Positions 9,495-17,808 of a DNA stretch of 64,000 nucleotides are shown here, in pieces. Origin of the DNA: Kozakia baliensis (GTDB lineage Bacteria > Pseudomonadota > Alphaproteobacteria > Acetobacterales > Acetobacteraceae); assembly GCF_001787335.1 (NCBI RefSeq), contig NZ_CP014674.1, forward strand, positions 504,501 through 568,500. The letters are read 5' to 3'. The stretch's first letter is position 1. Each line of letters starts with the position of its first letter. The notes under the pieces are model-generated. The model saw nothing but the letters and a program-made list of their open reading frames with translations. It was not told the DNA's origin and made no database searches. The translations under genes were made by a program, and so were the position numbers.

Positions 9495-11127
9495 ATTAAT
9501 TGTGGCGCTCGACTTAGCGATTGAAATGTTGCGATAGATTCCAACGCATCGTTTGCAGATTAAGTATGCATACATTTTTCAAATGGTTTTCGGCAATGTA
9601 TGTATTTACTTTATCGAGATAATCCGAATTGCGATACCCAGTTAAGTTCCAACCTGGCGGTGTAAAACTATCCATGCCGTTTAATGTCGGAACATCAGTC
9701 ATTTCTGCAATAAACATGCTATCCACATTATTTCCATATGTGGAATCAATACCTGGAGAAAGAAGTAATTCGTTATTGCGGGACTTTACCGTGTAAAAAC
9801 TTGAGCAATCTTTTGGAGGGGAGCCAATTTTGTCTATTCGGGCAATTTCTACGCTTGGAGATAAACCTAATGGCCAGGATACATTAACTTCTTCGCCGAT
9901 CAAAAAAGCTCCCAAAGCAACGATTACTATGATGCGTACGGGAGAAAGTGATTTATCTTTGACCGATAAGACACGAGAAAAAATTAGCATGGCAAATATT
10001 GTGAATGGAAAAGATAGAAATAACTCGTAGCGCGATATAACTCTAACGGCCTTTGCGCCAGGAAAATAAAAATAGAAGAGCTGCCATACGGGATAACCAT
10101 GTAGCCCAGTTGTTAAAATCCAAGAGATGAATGTACCAATAACGGCGACGCGAATCGTTGGATGAAGTTTCTTTTTTGAAAAAATAGCAATAAAAAGCAA
10201 TGCAATTGCTAAAAATAGCAAGAAAAGCGGTATCCCCATGATCTGTTCACCACTCATAGGAAGGCGGTCGCCTAAGTATGGAGAGAAATTGGTTATAAGT
10301 GAACCGTAGAACAGATTACTGGGTCCAACGTTAATAATGCCAAGCATTGACGGTAAATATTGTTGAACCTCTTTAAAGGGATGCATTCCTGTGGCGCGAG
10401 CTGTAAAATGGTAAACATGCCAGAAAGGAATGACGCCAATAATAAGTATAGCAATGCTAATTGTCAAAGGAGTTTTTGATTTATATATCCAGATTAAAAT
10501 AGCTTTCCATATTTCCTTGGGGAGTATCAATAAGGCTGTTATAGTACATATTGCTATATTATATACAAAAAACCATATTGTATAAAATGCGGTAAGGAGC
10601 CAGGAATCGAGCAATAATGCAAGAATGATTCCCCATACGTAACTGCGAAAATTGTTAAGAAGTGAATTTTTTGCAAATAAAAATGCAATAAGAAGAGCGA
10701 GAGGGGCGAAGGAAATGCTGAATAATTGTGCATGATAGGCATTTGCGTAAGTGCTGTTGGCGATAGTGAAAACTGCGGAAAATAAAGCACATACTATTAC
10801 CGGGCATGAAAAGACTATGCGGGCGCAAAGGAAAAATGAAAAGAAACCAATTGTTTTTAACGTTGCGTTGGTTAAGTCGGACGCAATAAACGGATCAAAA
10901 GAAAATGTCCGCCAAATACTATAGATGCAACCGTATAAGAAATACCCATCATTATATCCAAGTGTGTCGCGAGCAGGATAGAAATAGAATGTTCGCATCC
11001 AGGGAGATAATCCACGGAATACATTGTGCCAGTGCTCCAAATGAGTAATTTGGATTAATCCATCTGTTCTGTCACCAAAAACTATTTTGAAATTATTTTC
11101 GATTTGGATTCGGAAAAATATCCCTAA

Positions 11128-11153
11128 GAGACCGATCCGAAAGTTTTTCAACC
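11128..11153. repeat. Left terminal inverted repeat of the IS
   Basis: Starts GAGACCGATCCG and continues AAAGTTTTTCAA; it pairs with the right end at 12033-12058. It is preceded by the target duplication TAA at 11125-11127. Confidence 0.88.
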
Positions 11154-11585
11154 CTGACAATGCCTTGCTGTCCGTCGTGTGAGCATTCGGATTGAGGCGA
11201 TCAATGTCCATGCGGTTGAGGAAGCAATGGATTGTTCCCAATCTTTGGCGAGCCGCCTGCATCGTCCCAGCCATGCGAATGTCCGTTCCACCACCCAGCG
11301 ACGCGGCAGGATCTGAAAACCCTTCACCGTATCGGACCGCCTGATGATTTCGAGGGTCCATTTTCCCATGGAGGCGAGCGCGGATCGCAATTTGTCGCCA
11401 GCATAGCCGCCATCAGCGAAGATGTGGCGCAGCCAGGGAAAGCGCCTACGTATCGCTGCCAGAACATCAACGGCCCCATCACGGTCCTGGATATCAGCGG
11501 CATGAACGAGGAGAAAGATCAGGAAGCCGCAGGTATCCGTCACGATATGGCGCTTGCGGCCCTTGACCTTCTTCCCCCGCGTCAT
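11148..11585 (-). CDS. IS5-family transposase, C-terminal frame (orfB)
   Basis: The frame starts at MTRGKKVKGRKRHIVTDT and carries the second acidic residue of the DDE triad in FADGGYAGDKL and the third in RRWVVERTFAWLGRCRRLAKD, the Y(2)R(3)E(6)R-like signature of IS5-type enzymes. It overlaps the upstream frame by about 90 bases and needs a +1 (or -2) shift to be joined to it. Expressed alone, it would lack the first catalytic Asp. Confidence 0.85.
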   Translation of the reverse strand: MTRGKKVKGRKRHIVTDTCGFLIFLLVHAADIQDRDGAVDVLAAIRRRFPWLRHIFADGGYAGDKLRSALASMGKWTLEIIRRSDTVKGFQILPRRWVVERTFAWLGRCRRLAKDWEQSIASSTAWTLIASIRMLTRRTARHCQG

Positions 11586-11985
11586 AGCCCGAAATCCCGC
11601 CGCTTTCCGTGGTTTTCACCGACTGGCTGTCAATCACGCCCGCGCTCGGAGAGGCGTCACGTCCCTCGATCTCGCGCAGGCTCATGACCAGCACCGTATT
11701 CATGACCTCGAACACTCCGGCATCACGCCAGGCGTAAAAATAGCGCCTGATGGTCGAGACCGGCGGAAAGCATTTCGGCAGCAGACGCCACGCACACCCG
11801 GCCGAGGCTATGTAGAGCATCGCATTGACCACCTCGCGCATATCCGTCGTGCGCGGACGACCGCCCCGTTTCGCCGGGGGCACAAATGGCATGATCAAAG
11901 TCCACTCCCCGTCCGTCATGTCCGATGGATATCGCAATCTTTCCCGGCTATACTCGCGCCGGGCAATACCAGTCCATGTCACCAT
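11494..11985 (-). CDS. IS5-family transposase, N-terminal frame (orfA)
   Basis: Holds the N-terminal DUF4096-like region (YPSDMTDGEWTLIMPFVPP, GGRPRTTDMREVVNAMLY, GCAWRLLPKCFPP) and the first catalytic Asp in GVIDSQSVKTTES. The protein stays homologous to IS5 transposases up to GYDAG, then reads out of frame. The conserved continuation GKKVKGRKRH is found one base on, right after a run of five G (minus strand, near 11577). This is either a programmed frameshift site, as in the IS427 group, or a disabling mutation. Confidence 0.85.
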   Translation of the reverse strand: MVTWTGIARREYSRERLRYPSDMTDGEWTLIMPFVPPAKRGGRPRTTDMREVVNAMLYIASAGCAWRLLPKCFPPVSTIRRYFYAWRDAGVFEVMNTVLVMSLREIEGRDASPSAGVIDSQSVKTTESGGISGYDAGEEGQGPQAPYRDGYLRLPDLSPRSCR

Positions 11986-12032
11986 TCACTCCATCTCTCT
12001 GCAAAGACGGATGAATCACAACAGGCTGGTAT

Positions 12033-12058
12033 TGTTCAAAAACTTTCGGATCGGGCTC
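12033..12058. repeat. Right terminal inverted repeat of the IS
   Basis: Read inward it begins GAGCCCGATCCG and continues AAAGTTTTTGAA. It is followed by the second TAA target copy at 12059-12061. Confidence 0.88.
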
Positions 12059-12155
12059 TAAGCTAGTTAGAAACAAGCTGCCGATTATAATGACATTAAG
12101 GAGTTGAGTTTTGATTTTCACGTTTGTCATTTCCGGCATGTGAATGAGAGTTTTC

Positions 12156-13121
12156 TCATGGAAAACGCGTATCATCCATTCTCGGGGCTGGGAGCGCCAG
12201 GTAAGCAATACGCTTGGCTTCTAGTCGTGCTAAGGTAACACTGTCCAGAATCAGCCCGCATGTTAAAGATAAGGCGGAAAGCACGACGAGGCCGGTTGAA
12301 AGCAAGGCCGTGGGAAGGCGGGGCACTAAGCCTGTTTTCCAGTAGGTCGCCAGCACGGGTGCGCCTAAAATTAGGGCGAGAAGAAGAAAGATCGTGCTGA
12401 TGACGCTGAAGAACAGGAGAGGGCGTTCCTGCTTCACCAGATTGATGATGGTGCGTAGAATGATGAGGCCATCGGAATAGGTCCGCAGCTTCGATGTCGA
12501 ACCGGGCGGTCGCTCGATATAGCGCGTCGAAACTTCACCGATCGGCATGGAGAGTTCCAGCGCATGCACCGTGAACTCCGTCTCCGTTTCGAAACCAGCC
12601 GATAAAGCCGGGAAAGATTTGACGAAGCGCCGTGAAAACACGCGGTAGCCCGAAAGCATGTCGGACAAACGCCGCCCGAACACCGTGGTGACCATGCCTG
12701 TCAGCACGCGGTTGCCCAGCACATGTCCGCGCCGATAGGCGGCTTCCCGGTCGGTCACGCGCGCGCCATTGACCATGTCCAAGCCTTCGATGCGGGCGAG
12801 TTCCAGCATGGCTGGCGCCGCCGCGGCTTCATAGGTCGCATCGCCATCGACGAGCACATAGAAATCGGCGTCGATATCCGCGAACATCCGCCGCACGACA
12901 TGGCCTTTACCCTGAATGCGCTCGGTGCGAACGATCGCGCCCTCGGCACGGGCGACTTCGACCGTCTTATCGCTGGAATTATTGTCGTAAACGTAAATCG
13001 GCGCTTCCGGCAGGGCTGCGCGAAAATCCCGTACGACCTGGCGAATGGCGACTTCCTCATTATAGCAAGGGATGAGGACCACTATTTTTTGTAAATCTGG
13101 GTCCGGTGCAATGCCAGTCAT
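12156..13121 (-). CDS. Family 2 glycosyltransferase, polyprenyl-phosphate type, with C-terminal membrane helices
   Basis: 321 aa. The GT-A domain is clear: VVLIPCYNEEVAIRQVV at residues ~13-29, YVYDNNSSDKTVEVAR, and the metal-binding FYVLVDGDATYEA. The middle holds LSGYRVFSRRFVKSFP. Two hydrophobic helices follow (about 235-260 and 275-300). This is the dolichol-phosphate-mannose/undecaprenyl-phosphate sugar transferase layout: it moves a sugar from a nucleotide to a lipid phosphate at the inner membrane. Such enzymes normally feed a membrane GT-C transferase. The IS-split membrane gene begins 25 bases after this stop, so the pair was probably one unit and is now broken. Which sugar is transferred cannot be told. 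Confidence 0.87.
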   Translation of the reverse strand: MTGIAPDPDLQKIVVLIPCYNEEVAIRQVVRDFRAALPEAPIYVYDNNSSDKTVEVARAEGAIVRTERIQGKGHVVRRMFADIDADFYVLVDGDATYEAAAAPAMLELARIEGLDMVNGARVTDREAAYRRGHVLGNRVLTGMVTTVFGRRLSDMLSGYRVFSRRFVKSFPALSAGFETETEFTVHALELSMPIGEVSTRYIERPPGSTSKLRTYSDGLIILRTIINLVKQERPLLFFSVISTIFLLLALILGAPVLATYWKTGLVPRLPTALLSTGLVVLSALSLTCGLILDSVTLARLEAKRIAYLALPAPRMDDTRFP

Positions 13122-13298
13122 GTTCGGTTGTCGATCCGTTCAGTATTTGAGCGCTTTGTCATGCATGACTGCGACAAGCCCTTTGTTGTTTCCTCATGAA
13201 GGGGGAGGCGATTGATTTCAAGAGGGGGCTATCGCATACCGTGAGGACGAAGGCGTCTTTCATGACGCTTATGAAGGTCTGCTGACGAGGTGAAACGC

Positions 13299-14795
13299 AT
13301 GTCTGGCTACACGATTTTCGTCGATGTGGAAGATTTGTTCCAGTATTGCGAAGCCAATCCGCGCCCAAGCGGCATTCAGCGGCAGGTATTCGAACTACTT
13401 AAGGTTCTGCCAGGCTGTGCAAGTAATTTGCCGACAAAGCCGAAAATCGTTTTTGTTCGCCAAGGTGCGAGCGATCCGCTTCTTGAGGTGAAGTTCGACG
13501 CGATTCACTCCTTGTTCGAAAACCTCACCGGCACGATCGTCAAGGAAAGCGGCGCTTCCAAAACGCATCGTTCCGCTTCGTTGCCGCTTAAGGAACGCGT
13601 TTCCTTCCGGCAGCGGCTACAACGTTTGCGCCATCACGTTATTTTCTATCTCGAAGGGCGACCCGCTCCGATTTCCGATCCATTGTTGCGGGCAGGCGTT
13701 TTCCAGATACGTGCACTGCGCTTGGCGCGTCGCGCATGGCAAAAGCGGCACAAAACGAAAGTCGTGCCGATGGCTGCGGCTCCGGCAGCCCAACCGGTTC
13801 AAAAGCAATCAGCGCCGCCGCAAAGCCATGTTTCTTCGCGCTCTCTCGGAAAGCCGGGCGACATCTTCCTTATTCTCGGCGCACCCTGGGCACGGGAAGG
13901 GTTTGGCGAACGCCTGAGAGTTCTACGTGATACGATCGGTTTACGCCCGGTTCTGCTCGTTTATGATCTGATCCCTGTCCGGCGGCCGGAATGGTGCGCG
14001 CATTCCTTGGTCACAAGCTTTAGCCGCTGGCTGGAGGAAACCCTTCCGCATTGCGCGGACCTCATGGCCATTAGCGATGCGACGGCGCGGGATGTGAACG
14101 ATTTCGTGCAGGCACGCGGTTTGACGCTTCAGCAACCGATTAGGACCGTGCCGCTTGGAACGGGTTTTGGCGCTGTCGCCGAGGCAGGTCAGCCTTCACA
14201 CGTCACACCGGGTTTGCCCAAACCGGGTTCCTATGTGCTGTTCGTCTCGACGATCGAAGCACGTAAGAACCATATACTTCTTTTCCGTGTATGGAGCCGC
14301 TTGCTGCGCGATAAGCCGCGCTCCGAAGTGCCGACATTGGTGTTCGCCGGCCGCGTGGGCTGGCTGGTTGCCGATCTGATGCAGCAGTTGGAGAACACGG
14401 AATATCTTTCCGGTGCTATTCGTCTGATCGCCGATCCGACCGATGCCGAATTGATGAGTCTTTATGAGGGATGCCGCTTTACCGTGTTCCCGTCCTTGTT
14501 CGAAGGATGGGGCTTGCCGGTTTCCGAAAGCCTGGCGCTGGGGCGTCCTTGCGTGGCCTCTCACGCCACCGCCATTCCGGAAGCGGGTGGCGAACTGACC
14601 CGTTATTTCGATCCTGAGAACGAAGATGACGCGTATCGGGTTCTACGCAGCGTCATTGAGGACGAAGCCGGATTGGACGCTTGGCGCACGCGTGTGCGCA
14701 AGGAGTTCGTGCCGACGCCCTGGTCGATGACAGCCGACGCCGTTTTGAAAACTTGTGAATGCGCCGTATCCGGCGTCAAGGAGAGCGCATTGTGA
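13299..14795 (+). CDS. Glycosyltransferase family 4, RPSGIQR family (copy 1)
   Basis: 498 aa from the ATG at 13299 (GAGG eight bases upstream); a GTG at 13290 is the alternative. The N-terminus has IFVDVEDLFQY and NPRPSGIQRQVFELL. A linker rich in Lys, Pro and Ala follows at about 150-190. The C-terminal GT4 domain has FVSTIEARKNHILLFRVW, LVFAGRVGWLV, then FPSLFEGWGLPVSESLALG with the E-x7-E motif, and an ATAIPEAGG donor-site segment. Its stop overlaps the start of the next, similar gene (GTGA), so the two are co-translated. Tandem duplication is the likely origin; the acceptors probably differ. Transfer of a sugar in surface-polysaccharide assembly is inferred from context. Confidence 0.87.
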   Translation: MSGYTIFVDVEDLFQYCEANPRPSGIQRQVFELLKVLPGCASNLPTKPKIVFVRQGASDPLLEVKFDAIHSLFENLTGTIVKESGASKTHRSASLPLKERVSFRQRLQRLRHHVIFYLEGRPAPISDPLLRAGVFQIRALRLARRAWQKRHKTKVVPMAAAPAAQPVQKQSAPPQSHVSSRSLGKPGDIFLILGAPWAREGFGERLRVLRDTIGLRPVLLVYDLIPVRRPEWCAHSLVTSFSRWLEETLPHCADLMAISDATARDVNDFVQARGLTLQQPIRTVPLGTGFGAVAEAGQPSHVTPGLPKPGSYVLFVSTIEARKNHILLFRVWSRLLRDKPRSEVPTLVFAGRVGWLVADLMQQLENTEYLSGAIRLIADPTDAELMSLYEGCRFTVFPSLFEGWGLPVSESLALGRPCVASHATAIPEAGGELTRYFDPENEDDAYRVLRSVIEDEAGLDAWRTRVRKEFVPTPWSMTADAVLKTCECAVSGVKESAL

Positions 14796-16177
14796 GCACC
14801 ATTTGGCTCGATGTGGACGATCTGATCTCCTATCTGCGGCGCTCCTCCCGCCCAAGCGGCATCCAACGCGTGGTGCTGGAAATCGGTCGTGCTTTATTGG
14901 CGGAAGTGCCGGACCGCGTGGGTTTCGTGCGGCGTGGCAATGGCCCGCGCGATCTCGTTAGTTTGGCCTGGTCTCAGGTCGAGACGTTGTTGGCGTCCGG
15001 GCAGGAAGAAGAGAGCGTCACCATAGCGCAAGTGGCGCGTTCCGCTCATTTGACGGAAGAAATCCTCGCGGATGATCCGGACCCGCTCAAAACCCTCGCA
15101 CGCACGCAGCTTCAGGTTCTGAAAGCCGGGGCAACGTTTCCCGTAAGCGTGGCGCGCTATCTGTGGCAGTCGCATTTGTTGAAGCGGAAAATGAAACGCG
15201 TGACTGACGCTGCGGCGGTCCAATCGGCGGAAGTGCTGGCGCAGACTGCGGGTCGTCGTTTCGAGGATGTGGCGAAGCCTGGAGACGTGCTGCTCGTTTT
15301 GGGATCGCCCTGGCATTATGATGATTACGCCAAAACCGTGCGTTGGGTGCGGGACGATCTGCGGATGTCCTTCGCGCTGCTAATCCACGATCTGATCCCT
15401 ATTCGCCGTCCGCAGTGGTGCGACCGCGGCATTATCACAACCTTCACGCAATGGCACCGCATGGTGCTGCCCTTTGCGGACCAGATCTTTGCCAATAGCC
15501 GCGCGACCGCCGATGATGTGACGGCTTATATGAAAGAAGTGCGTCTGCCGCTGGCAGCGCCCGTTCAGGTCGTGCCGCTTGGGAGTGGCTTCCAGAATCA
15601 TGCCATGGCCCCTGCCGTTCAGAAGCCATCGGTCGAGGGGGAATATATTCTATTCGTCTCGACGATCGAGGCGCGTAAAAACCATGAATTGCTGTTCCGC
15701 GTCTGGCGGCGACTTTTACAAACGATGCCAAAGGATAAAGTGCCGAAGCTCGTTTTCGCTGGGCGCGCAGGCTGGCTCGTGCAGGATTTAATGCAGCAAC
15801 TCGATAATGCGAACTGGCTCGATCAGCATATCGTCCACGTCAACAACCCTTCGGATGGAGAGCTTAACGCGCTTTACCGAGGGTGCTTGTTCACCGTGTT
15901 CCCGTCCTATTTCGAAGGTTGGGGACTTCCGATCACGGAAAGCCTCATCAATGGGCGGCCTTGCGTCGCCTCCAATACGACCTCCATGCCGGAAGCGGGC
16001 GGTAGCTTTGCGCGCTATTTCAACCCGAACGACGTGAACGATGCTTGCCGCGTCATCAAGGAAACATTGGAGGACCGCGCGGGCCTTCAGGCATGGACGC
16101 AGAAGGTCGAGAACGAATTCGTCCCGACTTCCTGGACGCAATCCGCGCGCGTCGTTCTCGAAAAGCTGACAGACTAA
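14792..16177 (+). CDS. Glycosyltransferase family 4, RPSGIQR family (copy 2)
   Basis: 461 aa from the GTG at 14792, which overlaps the previous stop in GTGA and has AAGGAGAG nearby. Earlier in-frame codons lie inside the previous gene. It has the same plan as its neighbour: TIWLDVDDLISYL then SRPSGIQRVVLEIG at the N-terminus, FVSTIEARKNHELLFRVW, and FPSYFEGWGLPITESLING with the E-x7-E motif, then TSMPEAGGSFARYF. It is the last gene of the rightward unit; a 10-bp-stem hairpin follows at 16192. Confidence 0.87.
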   Translation: MSTIWLDVDDLISYLRRSSRPSGIQRVVLEIGRALLAEVPDRVGFVRRGNGPRDLVSLAWSQVETLLASGQEEESVTIAQVARSAHLTEEILADDPDPLKTLARTQLQVLKAGATFPVSVARYLWQSHLLKRKMKRVTDAAAVQSAEVLAQTAGRRFEDVAKPGDVLLVLGSPWHYDDYAKTVRWVRDDLRMSFALLIHDLIPIRRPQWCDRGIITTFTQWHRMVLPFADQIFANSRATADDVTAYMKEVRLPLAAPVQVVPLGSGFQNHAMAPAVQKPSVEGEYILFVSTIEARKNHELLFRVWRRLLQTMPKDKVPKLVFAGRAGWLVQDLMQQLDNANWLDQHIVHVNNPSDGELNALYRGCLFTVFPSYFEGWGLPITESLINGRPCVASNTTSMPEAGGSFARYFNPNDVNDACRVIKETLEDRAGLQAWTQKVENEFVPTSWTQSARVVLEKLTD

Positions 16178-16191
16178 CTTTTTGACGTTTG

Positions 16192-16221
16192 AGGATGCCG
16201 CCTGAAAAAGAGCGGCATCCT
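16192..16221. terminator. Bidirectional hairpin terminator candidate
   Basis: AGGATGCCGC (16192-16201) and GCGGCATCCT (16212-16221) form a perfect 10-bp stem with a 10-base loop between the converging glycosyltransferase and carboxypeptidase genes. The downstream side on the plus strand is only moderately T-rich (GCGTCTTTGTTTC). Confidence 0.7.
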
Positions 16222-16232
16222 GCGTCTTTGTT

Positions 16233-17738
16233 TCAGTGAGCCTGTGCGCCGTAATAGGCGCTTACGTCATGAGCCAGCGCTGCGCGACTATCGGGGCGCG
16301 CATAAAGCATGTGTCCGCCCGGATAGAGATGCAGCTTCATCCGATCCGCGCCGACGGGAATATGGTCGTGCACCCAACGTGTGGTGCCGAAAGGGCAGGC
16401 CATATCGAAATAACCATTGGCGACGAAAATCTGTAGCTTTGGGTCCAGCGCGAGAAGCTTGCGGATCAGCGATACCTGGTCGGTCATGGGCGATCCATGT
16501 CCACCGTAATTCCAGGCTTCATTCACGTTCATGCTGAGCAGATCGTAGGTTAGTTCAGTGCGGTAACCGAGTTCGTTGGCGGCATAGCCTGCAAAAGCAT
16601 TGCCGTAGGCACGGCCGAAGCCAGCCAATGTCATTTCTGGACTATCGCTATTATCGACGCCTTCGGGATACGGATCGGCCATGGTCTGCGTGAAATCGTA
16701 TAATCCATGCAGCTTGCCGTCACGGCTGCGCACATCGTGAGACATCGGGTCCAACGCGCCCCGCTGCTTGGCCACGACGCTTTCCGGAAGGCCTGTGCGT
16801 TGCGCCACCTCTGCGTAGAATTTCTCAGCCTCCTGACCTTGCGGCGGGACGTTCGCCAATGTGGTGAGATAGGGACCGAGAGCATAGCGGTAGGCGTCAT
16901 CGATCGCCTGCGGCGTGAGTTGATGCGTCTCGTCCAGGTGGGAGGCGATGAAACTGGGCAGGGCCATGGCCGAGGCCATCGGATTATTGGCTGTATCCAG
17001 AAATTGCATCTGAATGGCGGGCGAGATCATGACGATGCCGTTGACGATGAGGTTCTGCTGTTGCTGCAACGCATAAGCCACTTGCACCGAACGGATGCCG
17101 CCATAGCTTTCGCCCACGAGGTAATGCGGCGAGGCCTGACGCCCATTCTGGCCAACCCAAAGTTCGATGGCTTTCGCAAAAGCCGCGCCATCTTTCTGCA
17201 CGCCGTAATATTGCGCCGCCGCCTTTGCCGGGTCGATCGGGCGGCTATATCCGGTCCCTACTGCATCGATGAACACCATGTCCGTCGCCGGAAGCCAGCT
17301 ATCGGGGTTGTCCACTAAAGTCGCGTTCGCGCCGTCGAGCGGTGTATCTTTCGGGAATTGCAGCACGCGTGGACCTGCCGCGCCCAGATTGAGATAAGCG
17401 GAGCCAGCACCGGGCCCACCATTAAAGAAAAAAGACACGGGGCGTTTCTGAAGATTGGCTCCATCCTGCGTATAGGCGACATAGAAAACCTTGGCGGCGG
17501 GTTTCCCTTCGTCATCACGCAAGGTCAGCGTGCCGGTATGGGCGGTGTAGGCCAGCGCATGACCGCCCGCGCTGAAATGATGCTTGGTGATCGCATCCAC
17601 CGGCAACAAGCTAGCAAGCCCGGTCTCTTTAAGGGAATCGGCTTTTGGAGCTTCCGCAGCGATGGCGGGGGAGACGAAAGGCGAGGAATAAAGACAAACC
17701 GACGTTAGCAGGAACGCTGCAAGACTTTTGCCGAGCAT
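16233..17738 (-). CDS. Serine carboxypeptidase, S10 family, secreted
   Basis: 501 aa with an N-terminal signal peptide (hydrophobic ~5-25, Ala-rich cleavage region). The oxyanion block FFFNGGPGAGS lies near 104-113. The nucleophile is S211 in GESYGG, the acid is D445 in NGYFDMACPF and the base is H476 in PGGHMLY, so the whole S10 triad is present. The enzyme removes C-terminal residues from peptides, in the periplasm or outside. AAAGGA eight bases before the ATG supports the start. It lies 70 bases behind the symporter gene on the same strand, so it may be the last member of the peptidase-transport operon and supply peptides or amino acids to it. Confidence 0.9.
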   Translation of the reverse strand: MLGKSLAAFLLTSVCLYSSPFVSPAIAAEAPKADSLKETGLASLLPVDAITKHHFSAGGHALAYTAHTGTLTLRDDEGKPAAKVFYVAYTQDGANLQKRPVSFFFNGGPGAGSAYLNLGAAGPRVLQFPKDTPLDGANATLVDNPDSWLPATDMVFIDAVGTGYSRPIDPAKAAAQYYGVQKDGAAFAKAIELWVGQNGRQASPHYLVGESYGGIRSVQVAYALQQQQNLIVNGIVMISPAIQMQFLDTANNPMASAMALPSFIASHLDETHQLTPQAIDDAYRYALGPYLTTLANVPPQGQEAEKFYAEVAQRTGLPESVVAKQRGALDPMSHDVRSRDGKLHGLYDFTQTMADPYPEGVDNSDSPEMTLAGFGRAYGNAFAGYAANELGYRTELTYDLLSMNVNEAWNYGGHGSPMTDQVSLIRKLLALDPKLQIFVANGYFDMACPFGTTRWVHDHIPVGADRMKLHLYPGGHMLYARPDSRAALAHDVSAYYGAQAH

Positions 17739-17808
17739 GAAAATCCTTTCAATTTTGCAACATTATAACAGTTTTTATGCTGTCGCAAAACCAAGGACAG
17801 CAGGCTCG

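Larger units (their letters stand above)
11128..12058 (-). mobile_element. IS5-family insertion sequence (IS427/IS1031-like), 931 bp
   Basis: The ends are imperfect inverted repeats of about 25 bases sharing GAG-N-CCGATCCGAAAGTTTTT, with mismatches at the 4th and 22nd bases. They are flanked by a 3-base direct repeat TAA (11125-11127 and 12059-12061), matching the short TNA target duplications of this IS group. It encodes a DDE transposase in two overlapping frames on the minus strand. Size, ends and transposase agree with elements known from acetic acid bacteria. The insertion interrupts the membrane-protein gene 9514-12130. Confidence 0.93.
9514..12130 (-). pseudogene. Polytopic membrane protein split by an IS insertion
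   Basis: Removing the IS (11128-12058) and one copy of the TAA duplication joins 12130-12062 to 11127-9514 in one frame, restoring a 560-aa protein that starts at the ATG at 12130 (M-T-N-V-K-I-K-T-Q). The insertion falls after residue 23, inside the first hydrophobic helix (NVIIIGSLFLTS then LGIFF). The long open frame now extending to 11361 begins inside the IS and is an artefact at its N-terminus. The remainder has about ten hydrophobic segments and an aromatic-rich first loop. The coding part is strikingly AT-rich: two 60-base lines counted by hand (10501 and 10621) give 20 and 18 G+C. It was probably the partner of the GT2 gene that ends 25 bases upstream. A truncated product from an internal start cannot be excluded. 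Confidence 0.85.

Noticed and set aside
11128-11361. N-terminal 78 codons of the open frame 9514-11361
   Set aside because: They are read from the IS in a non-transposase frame. The native N-terminus lies beyond the IS at 12062-12130.
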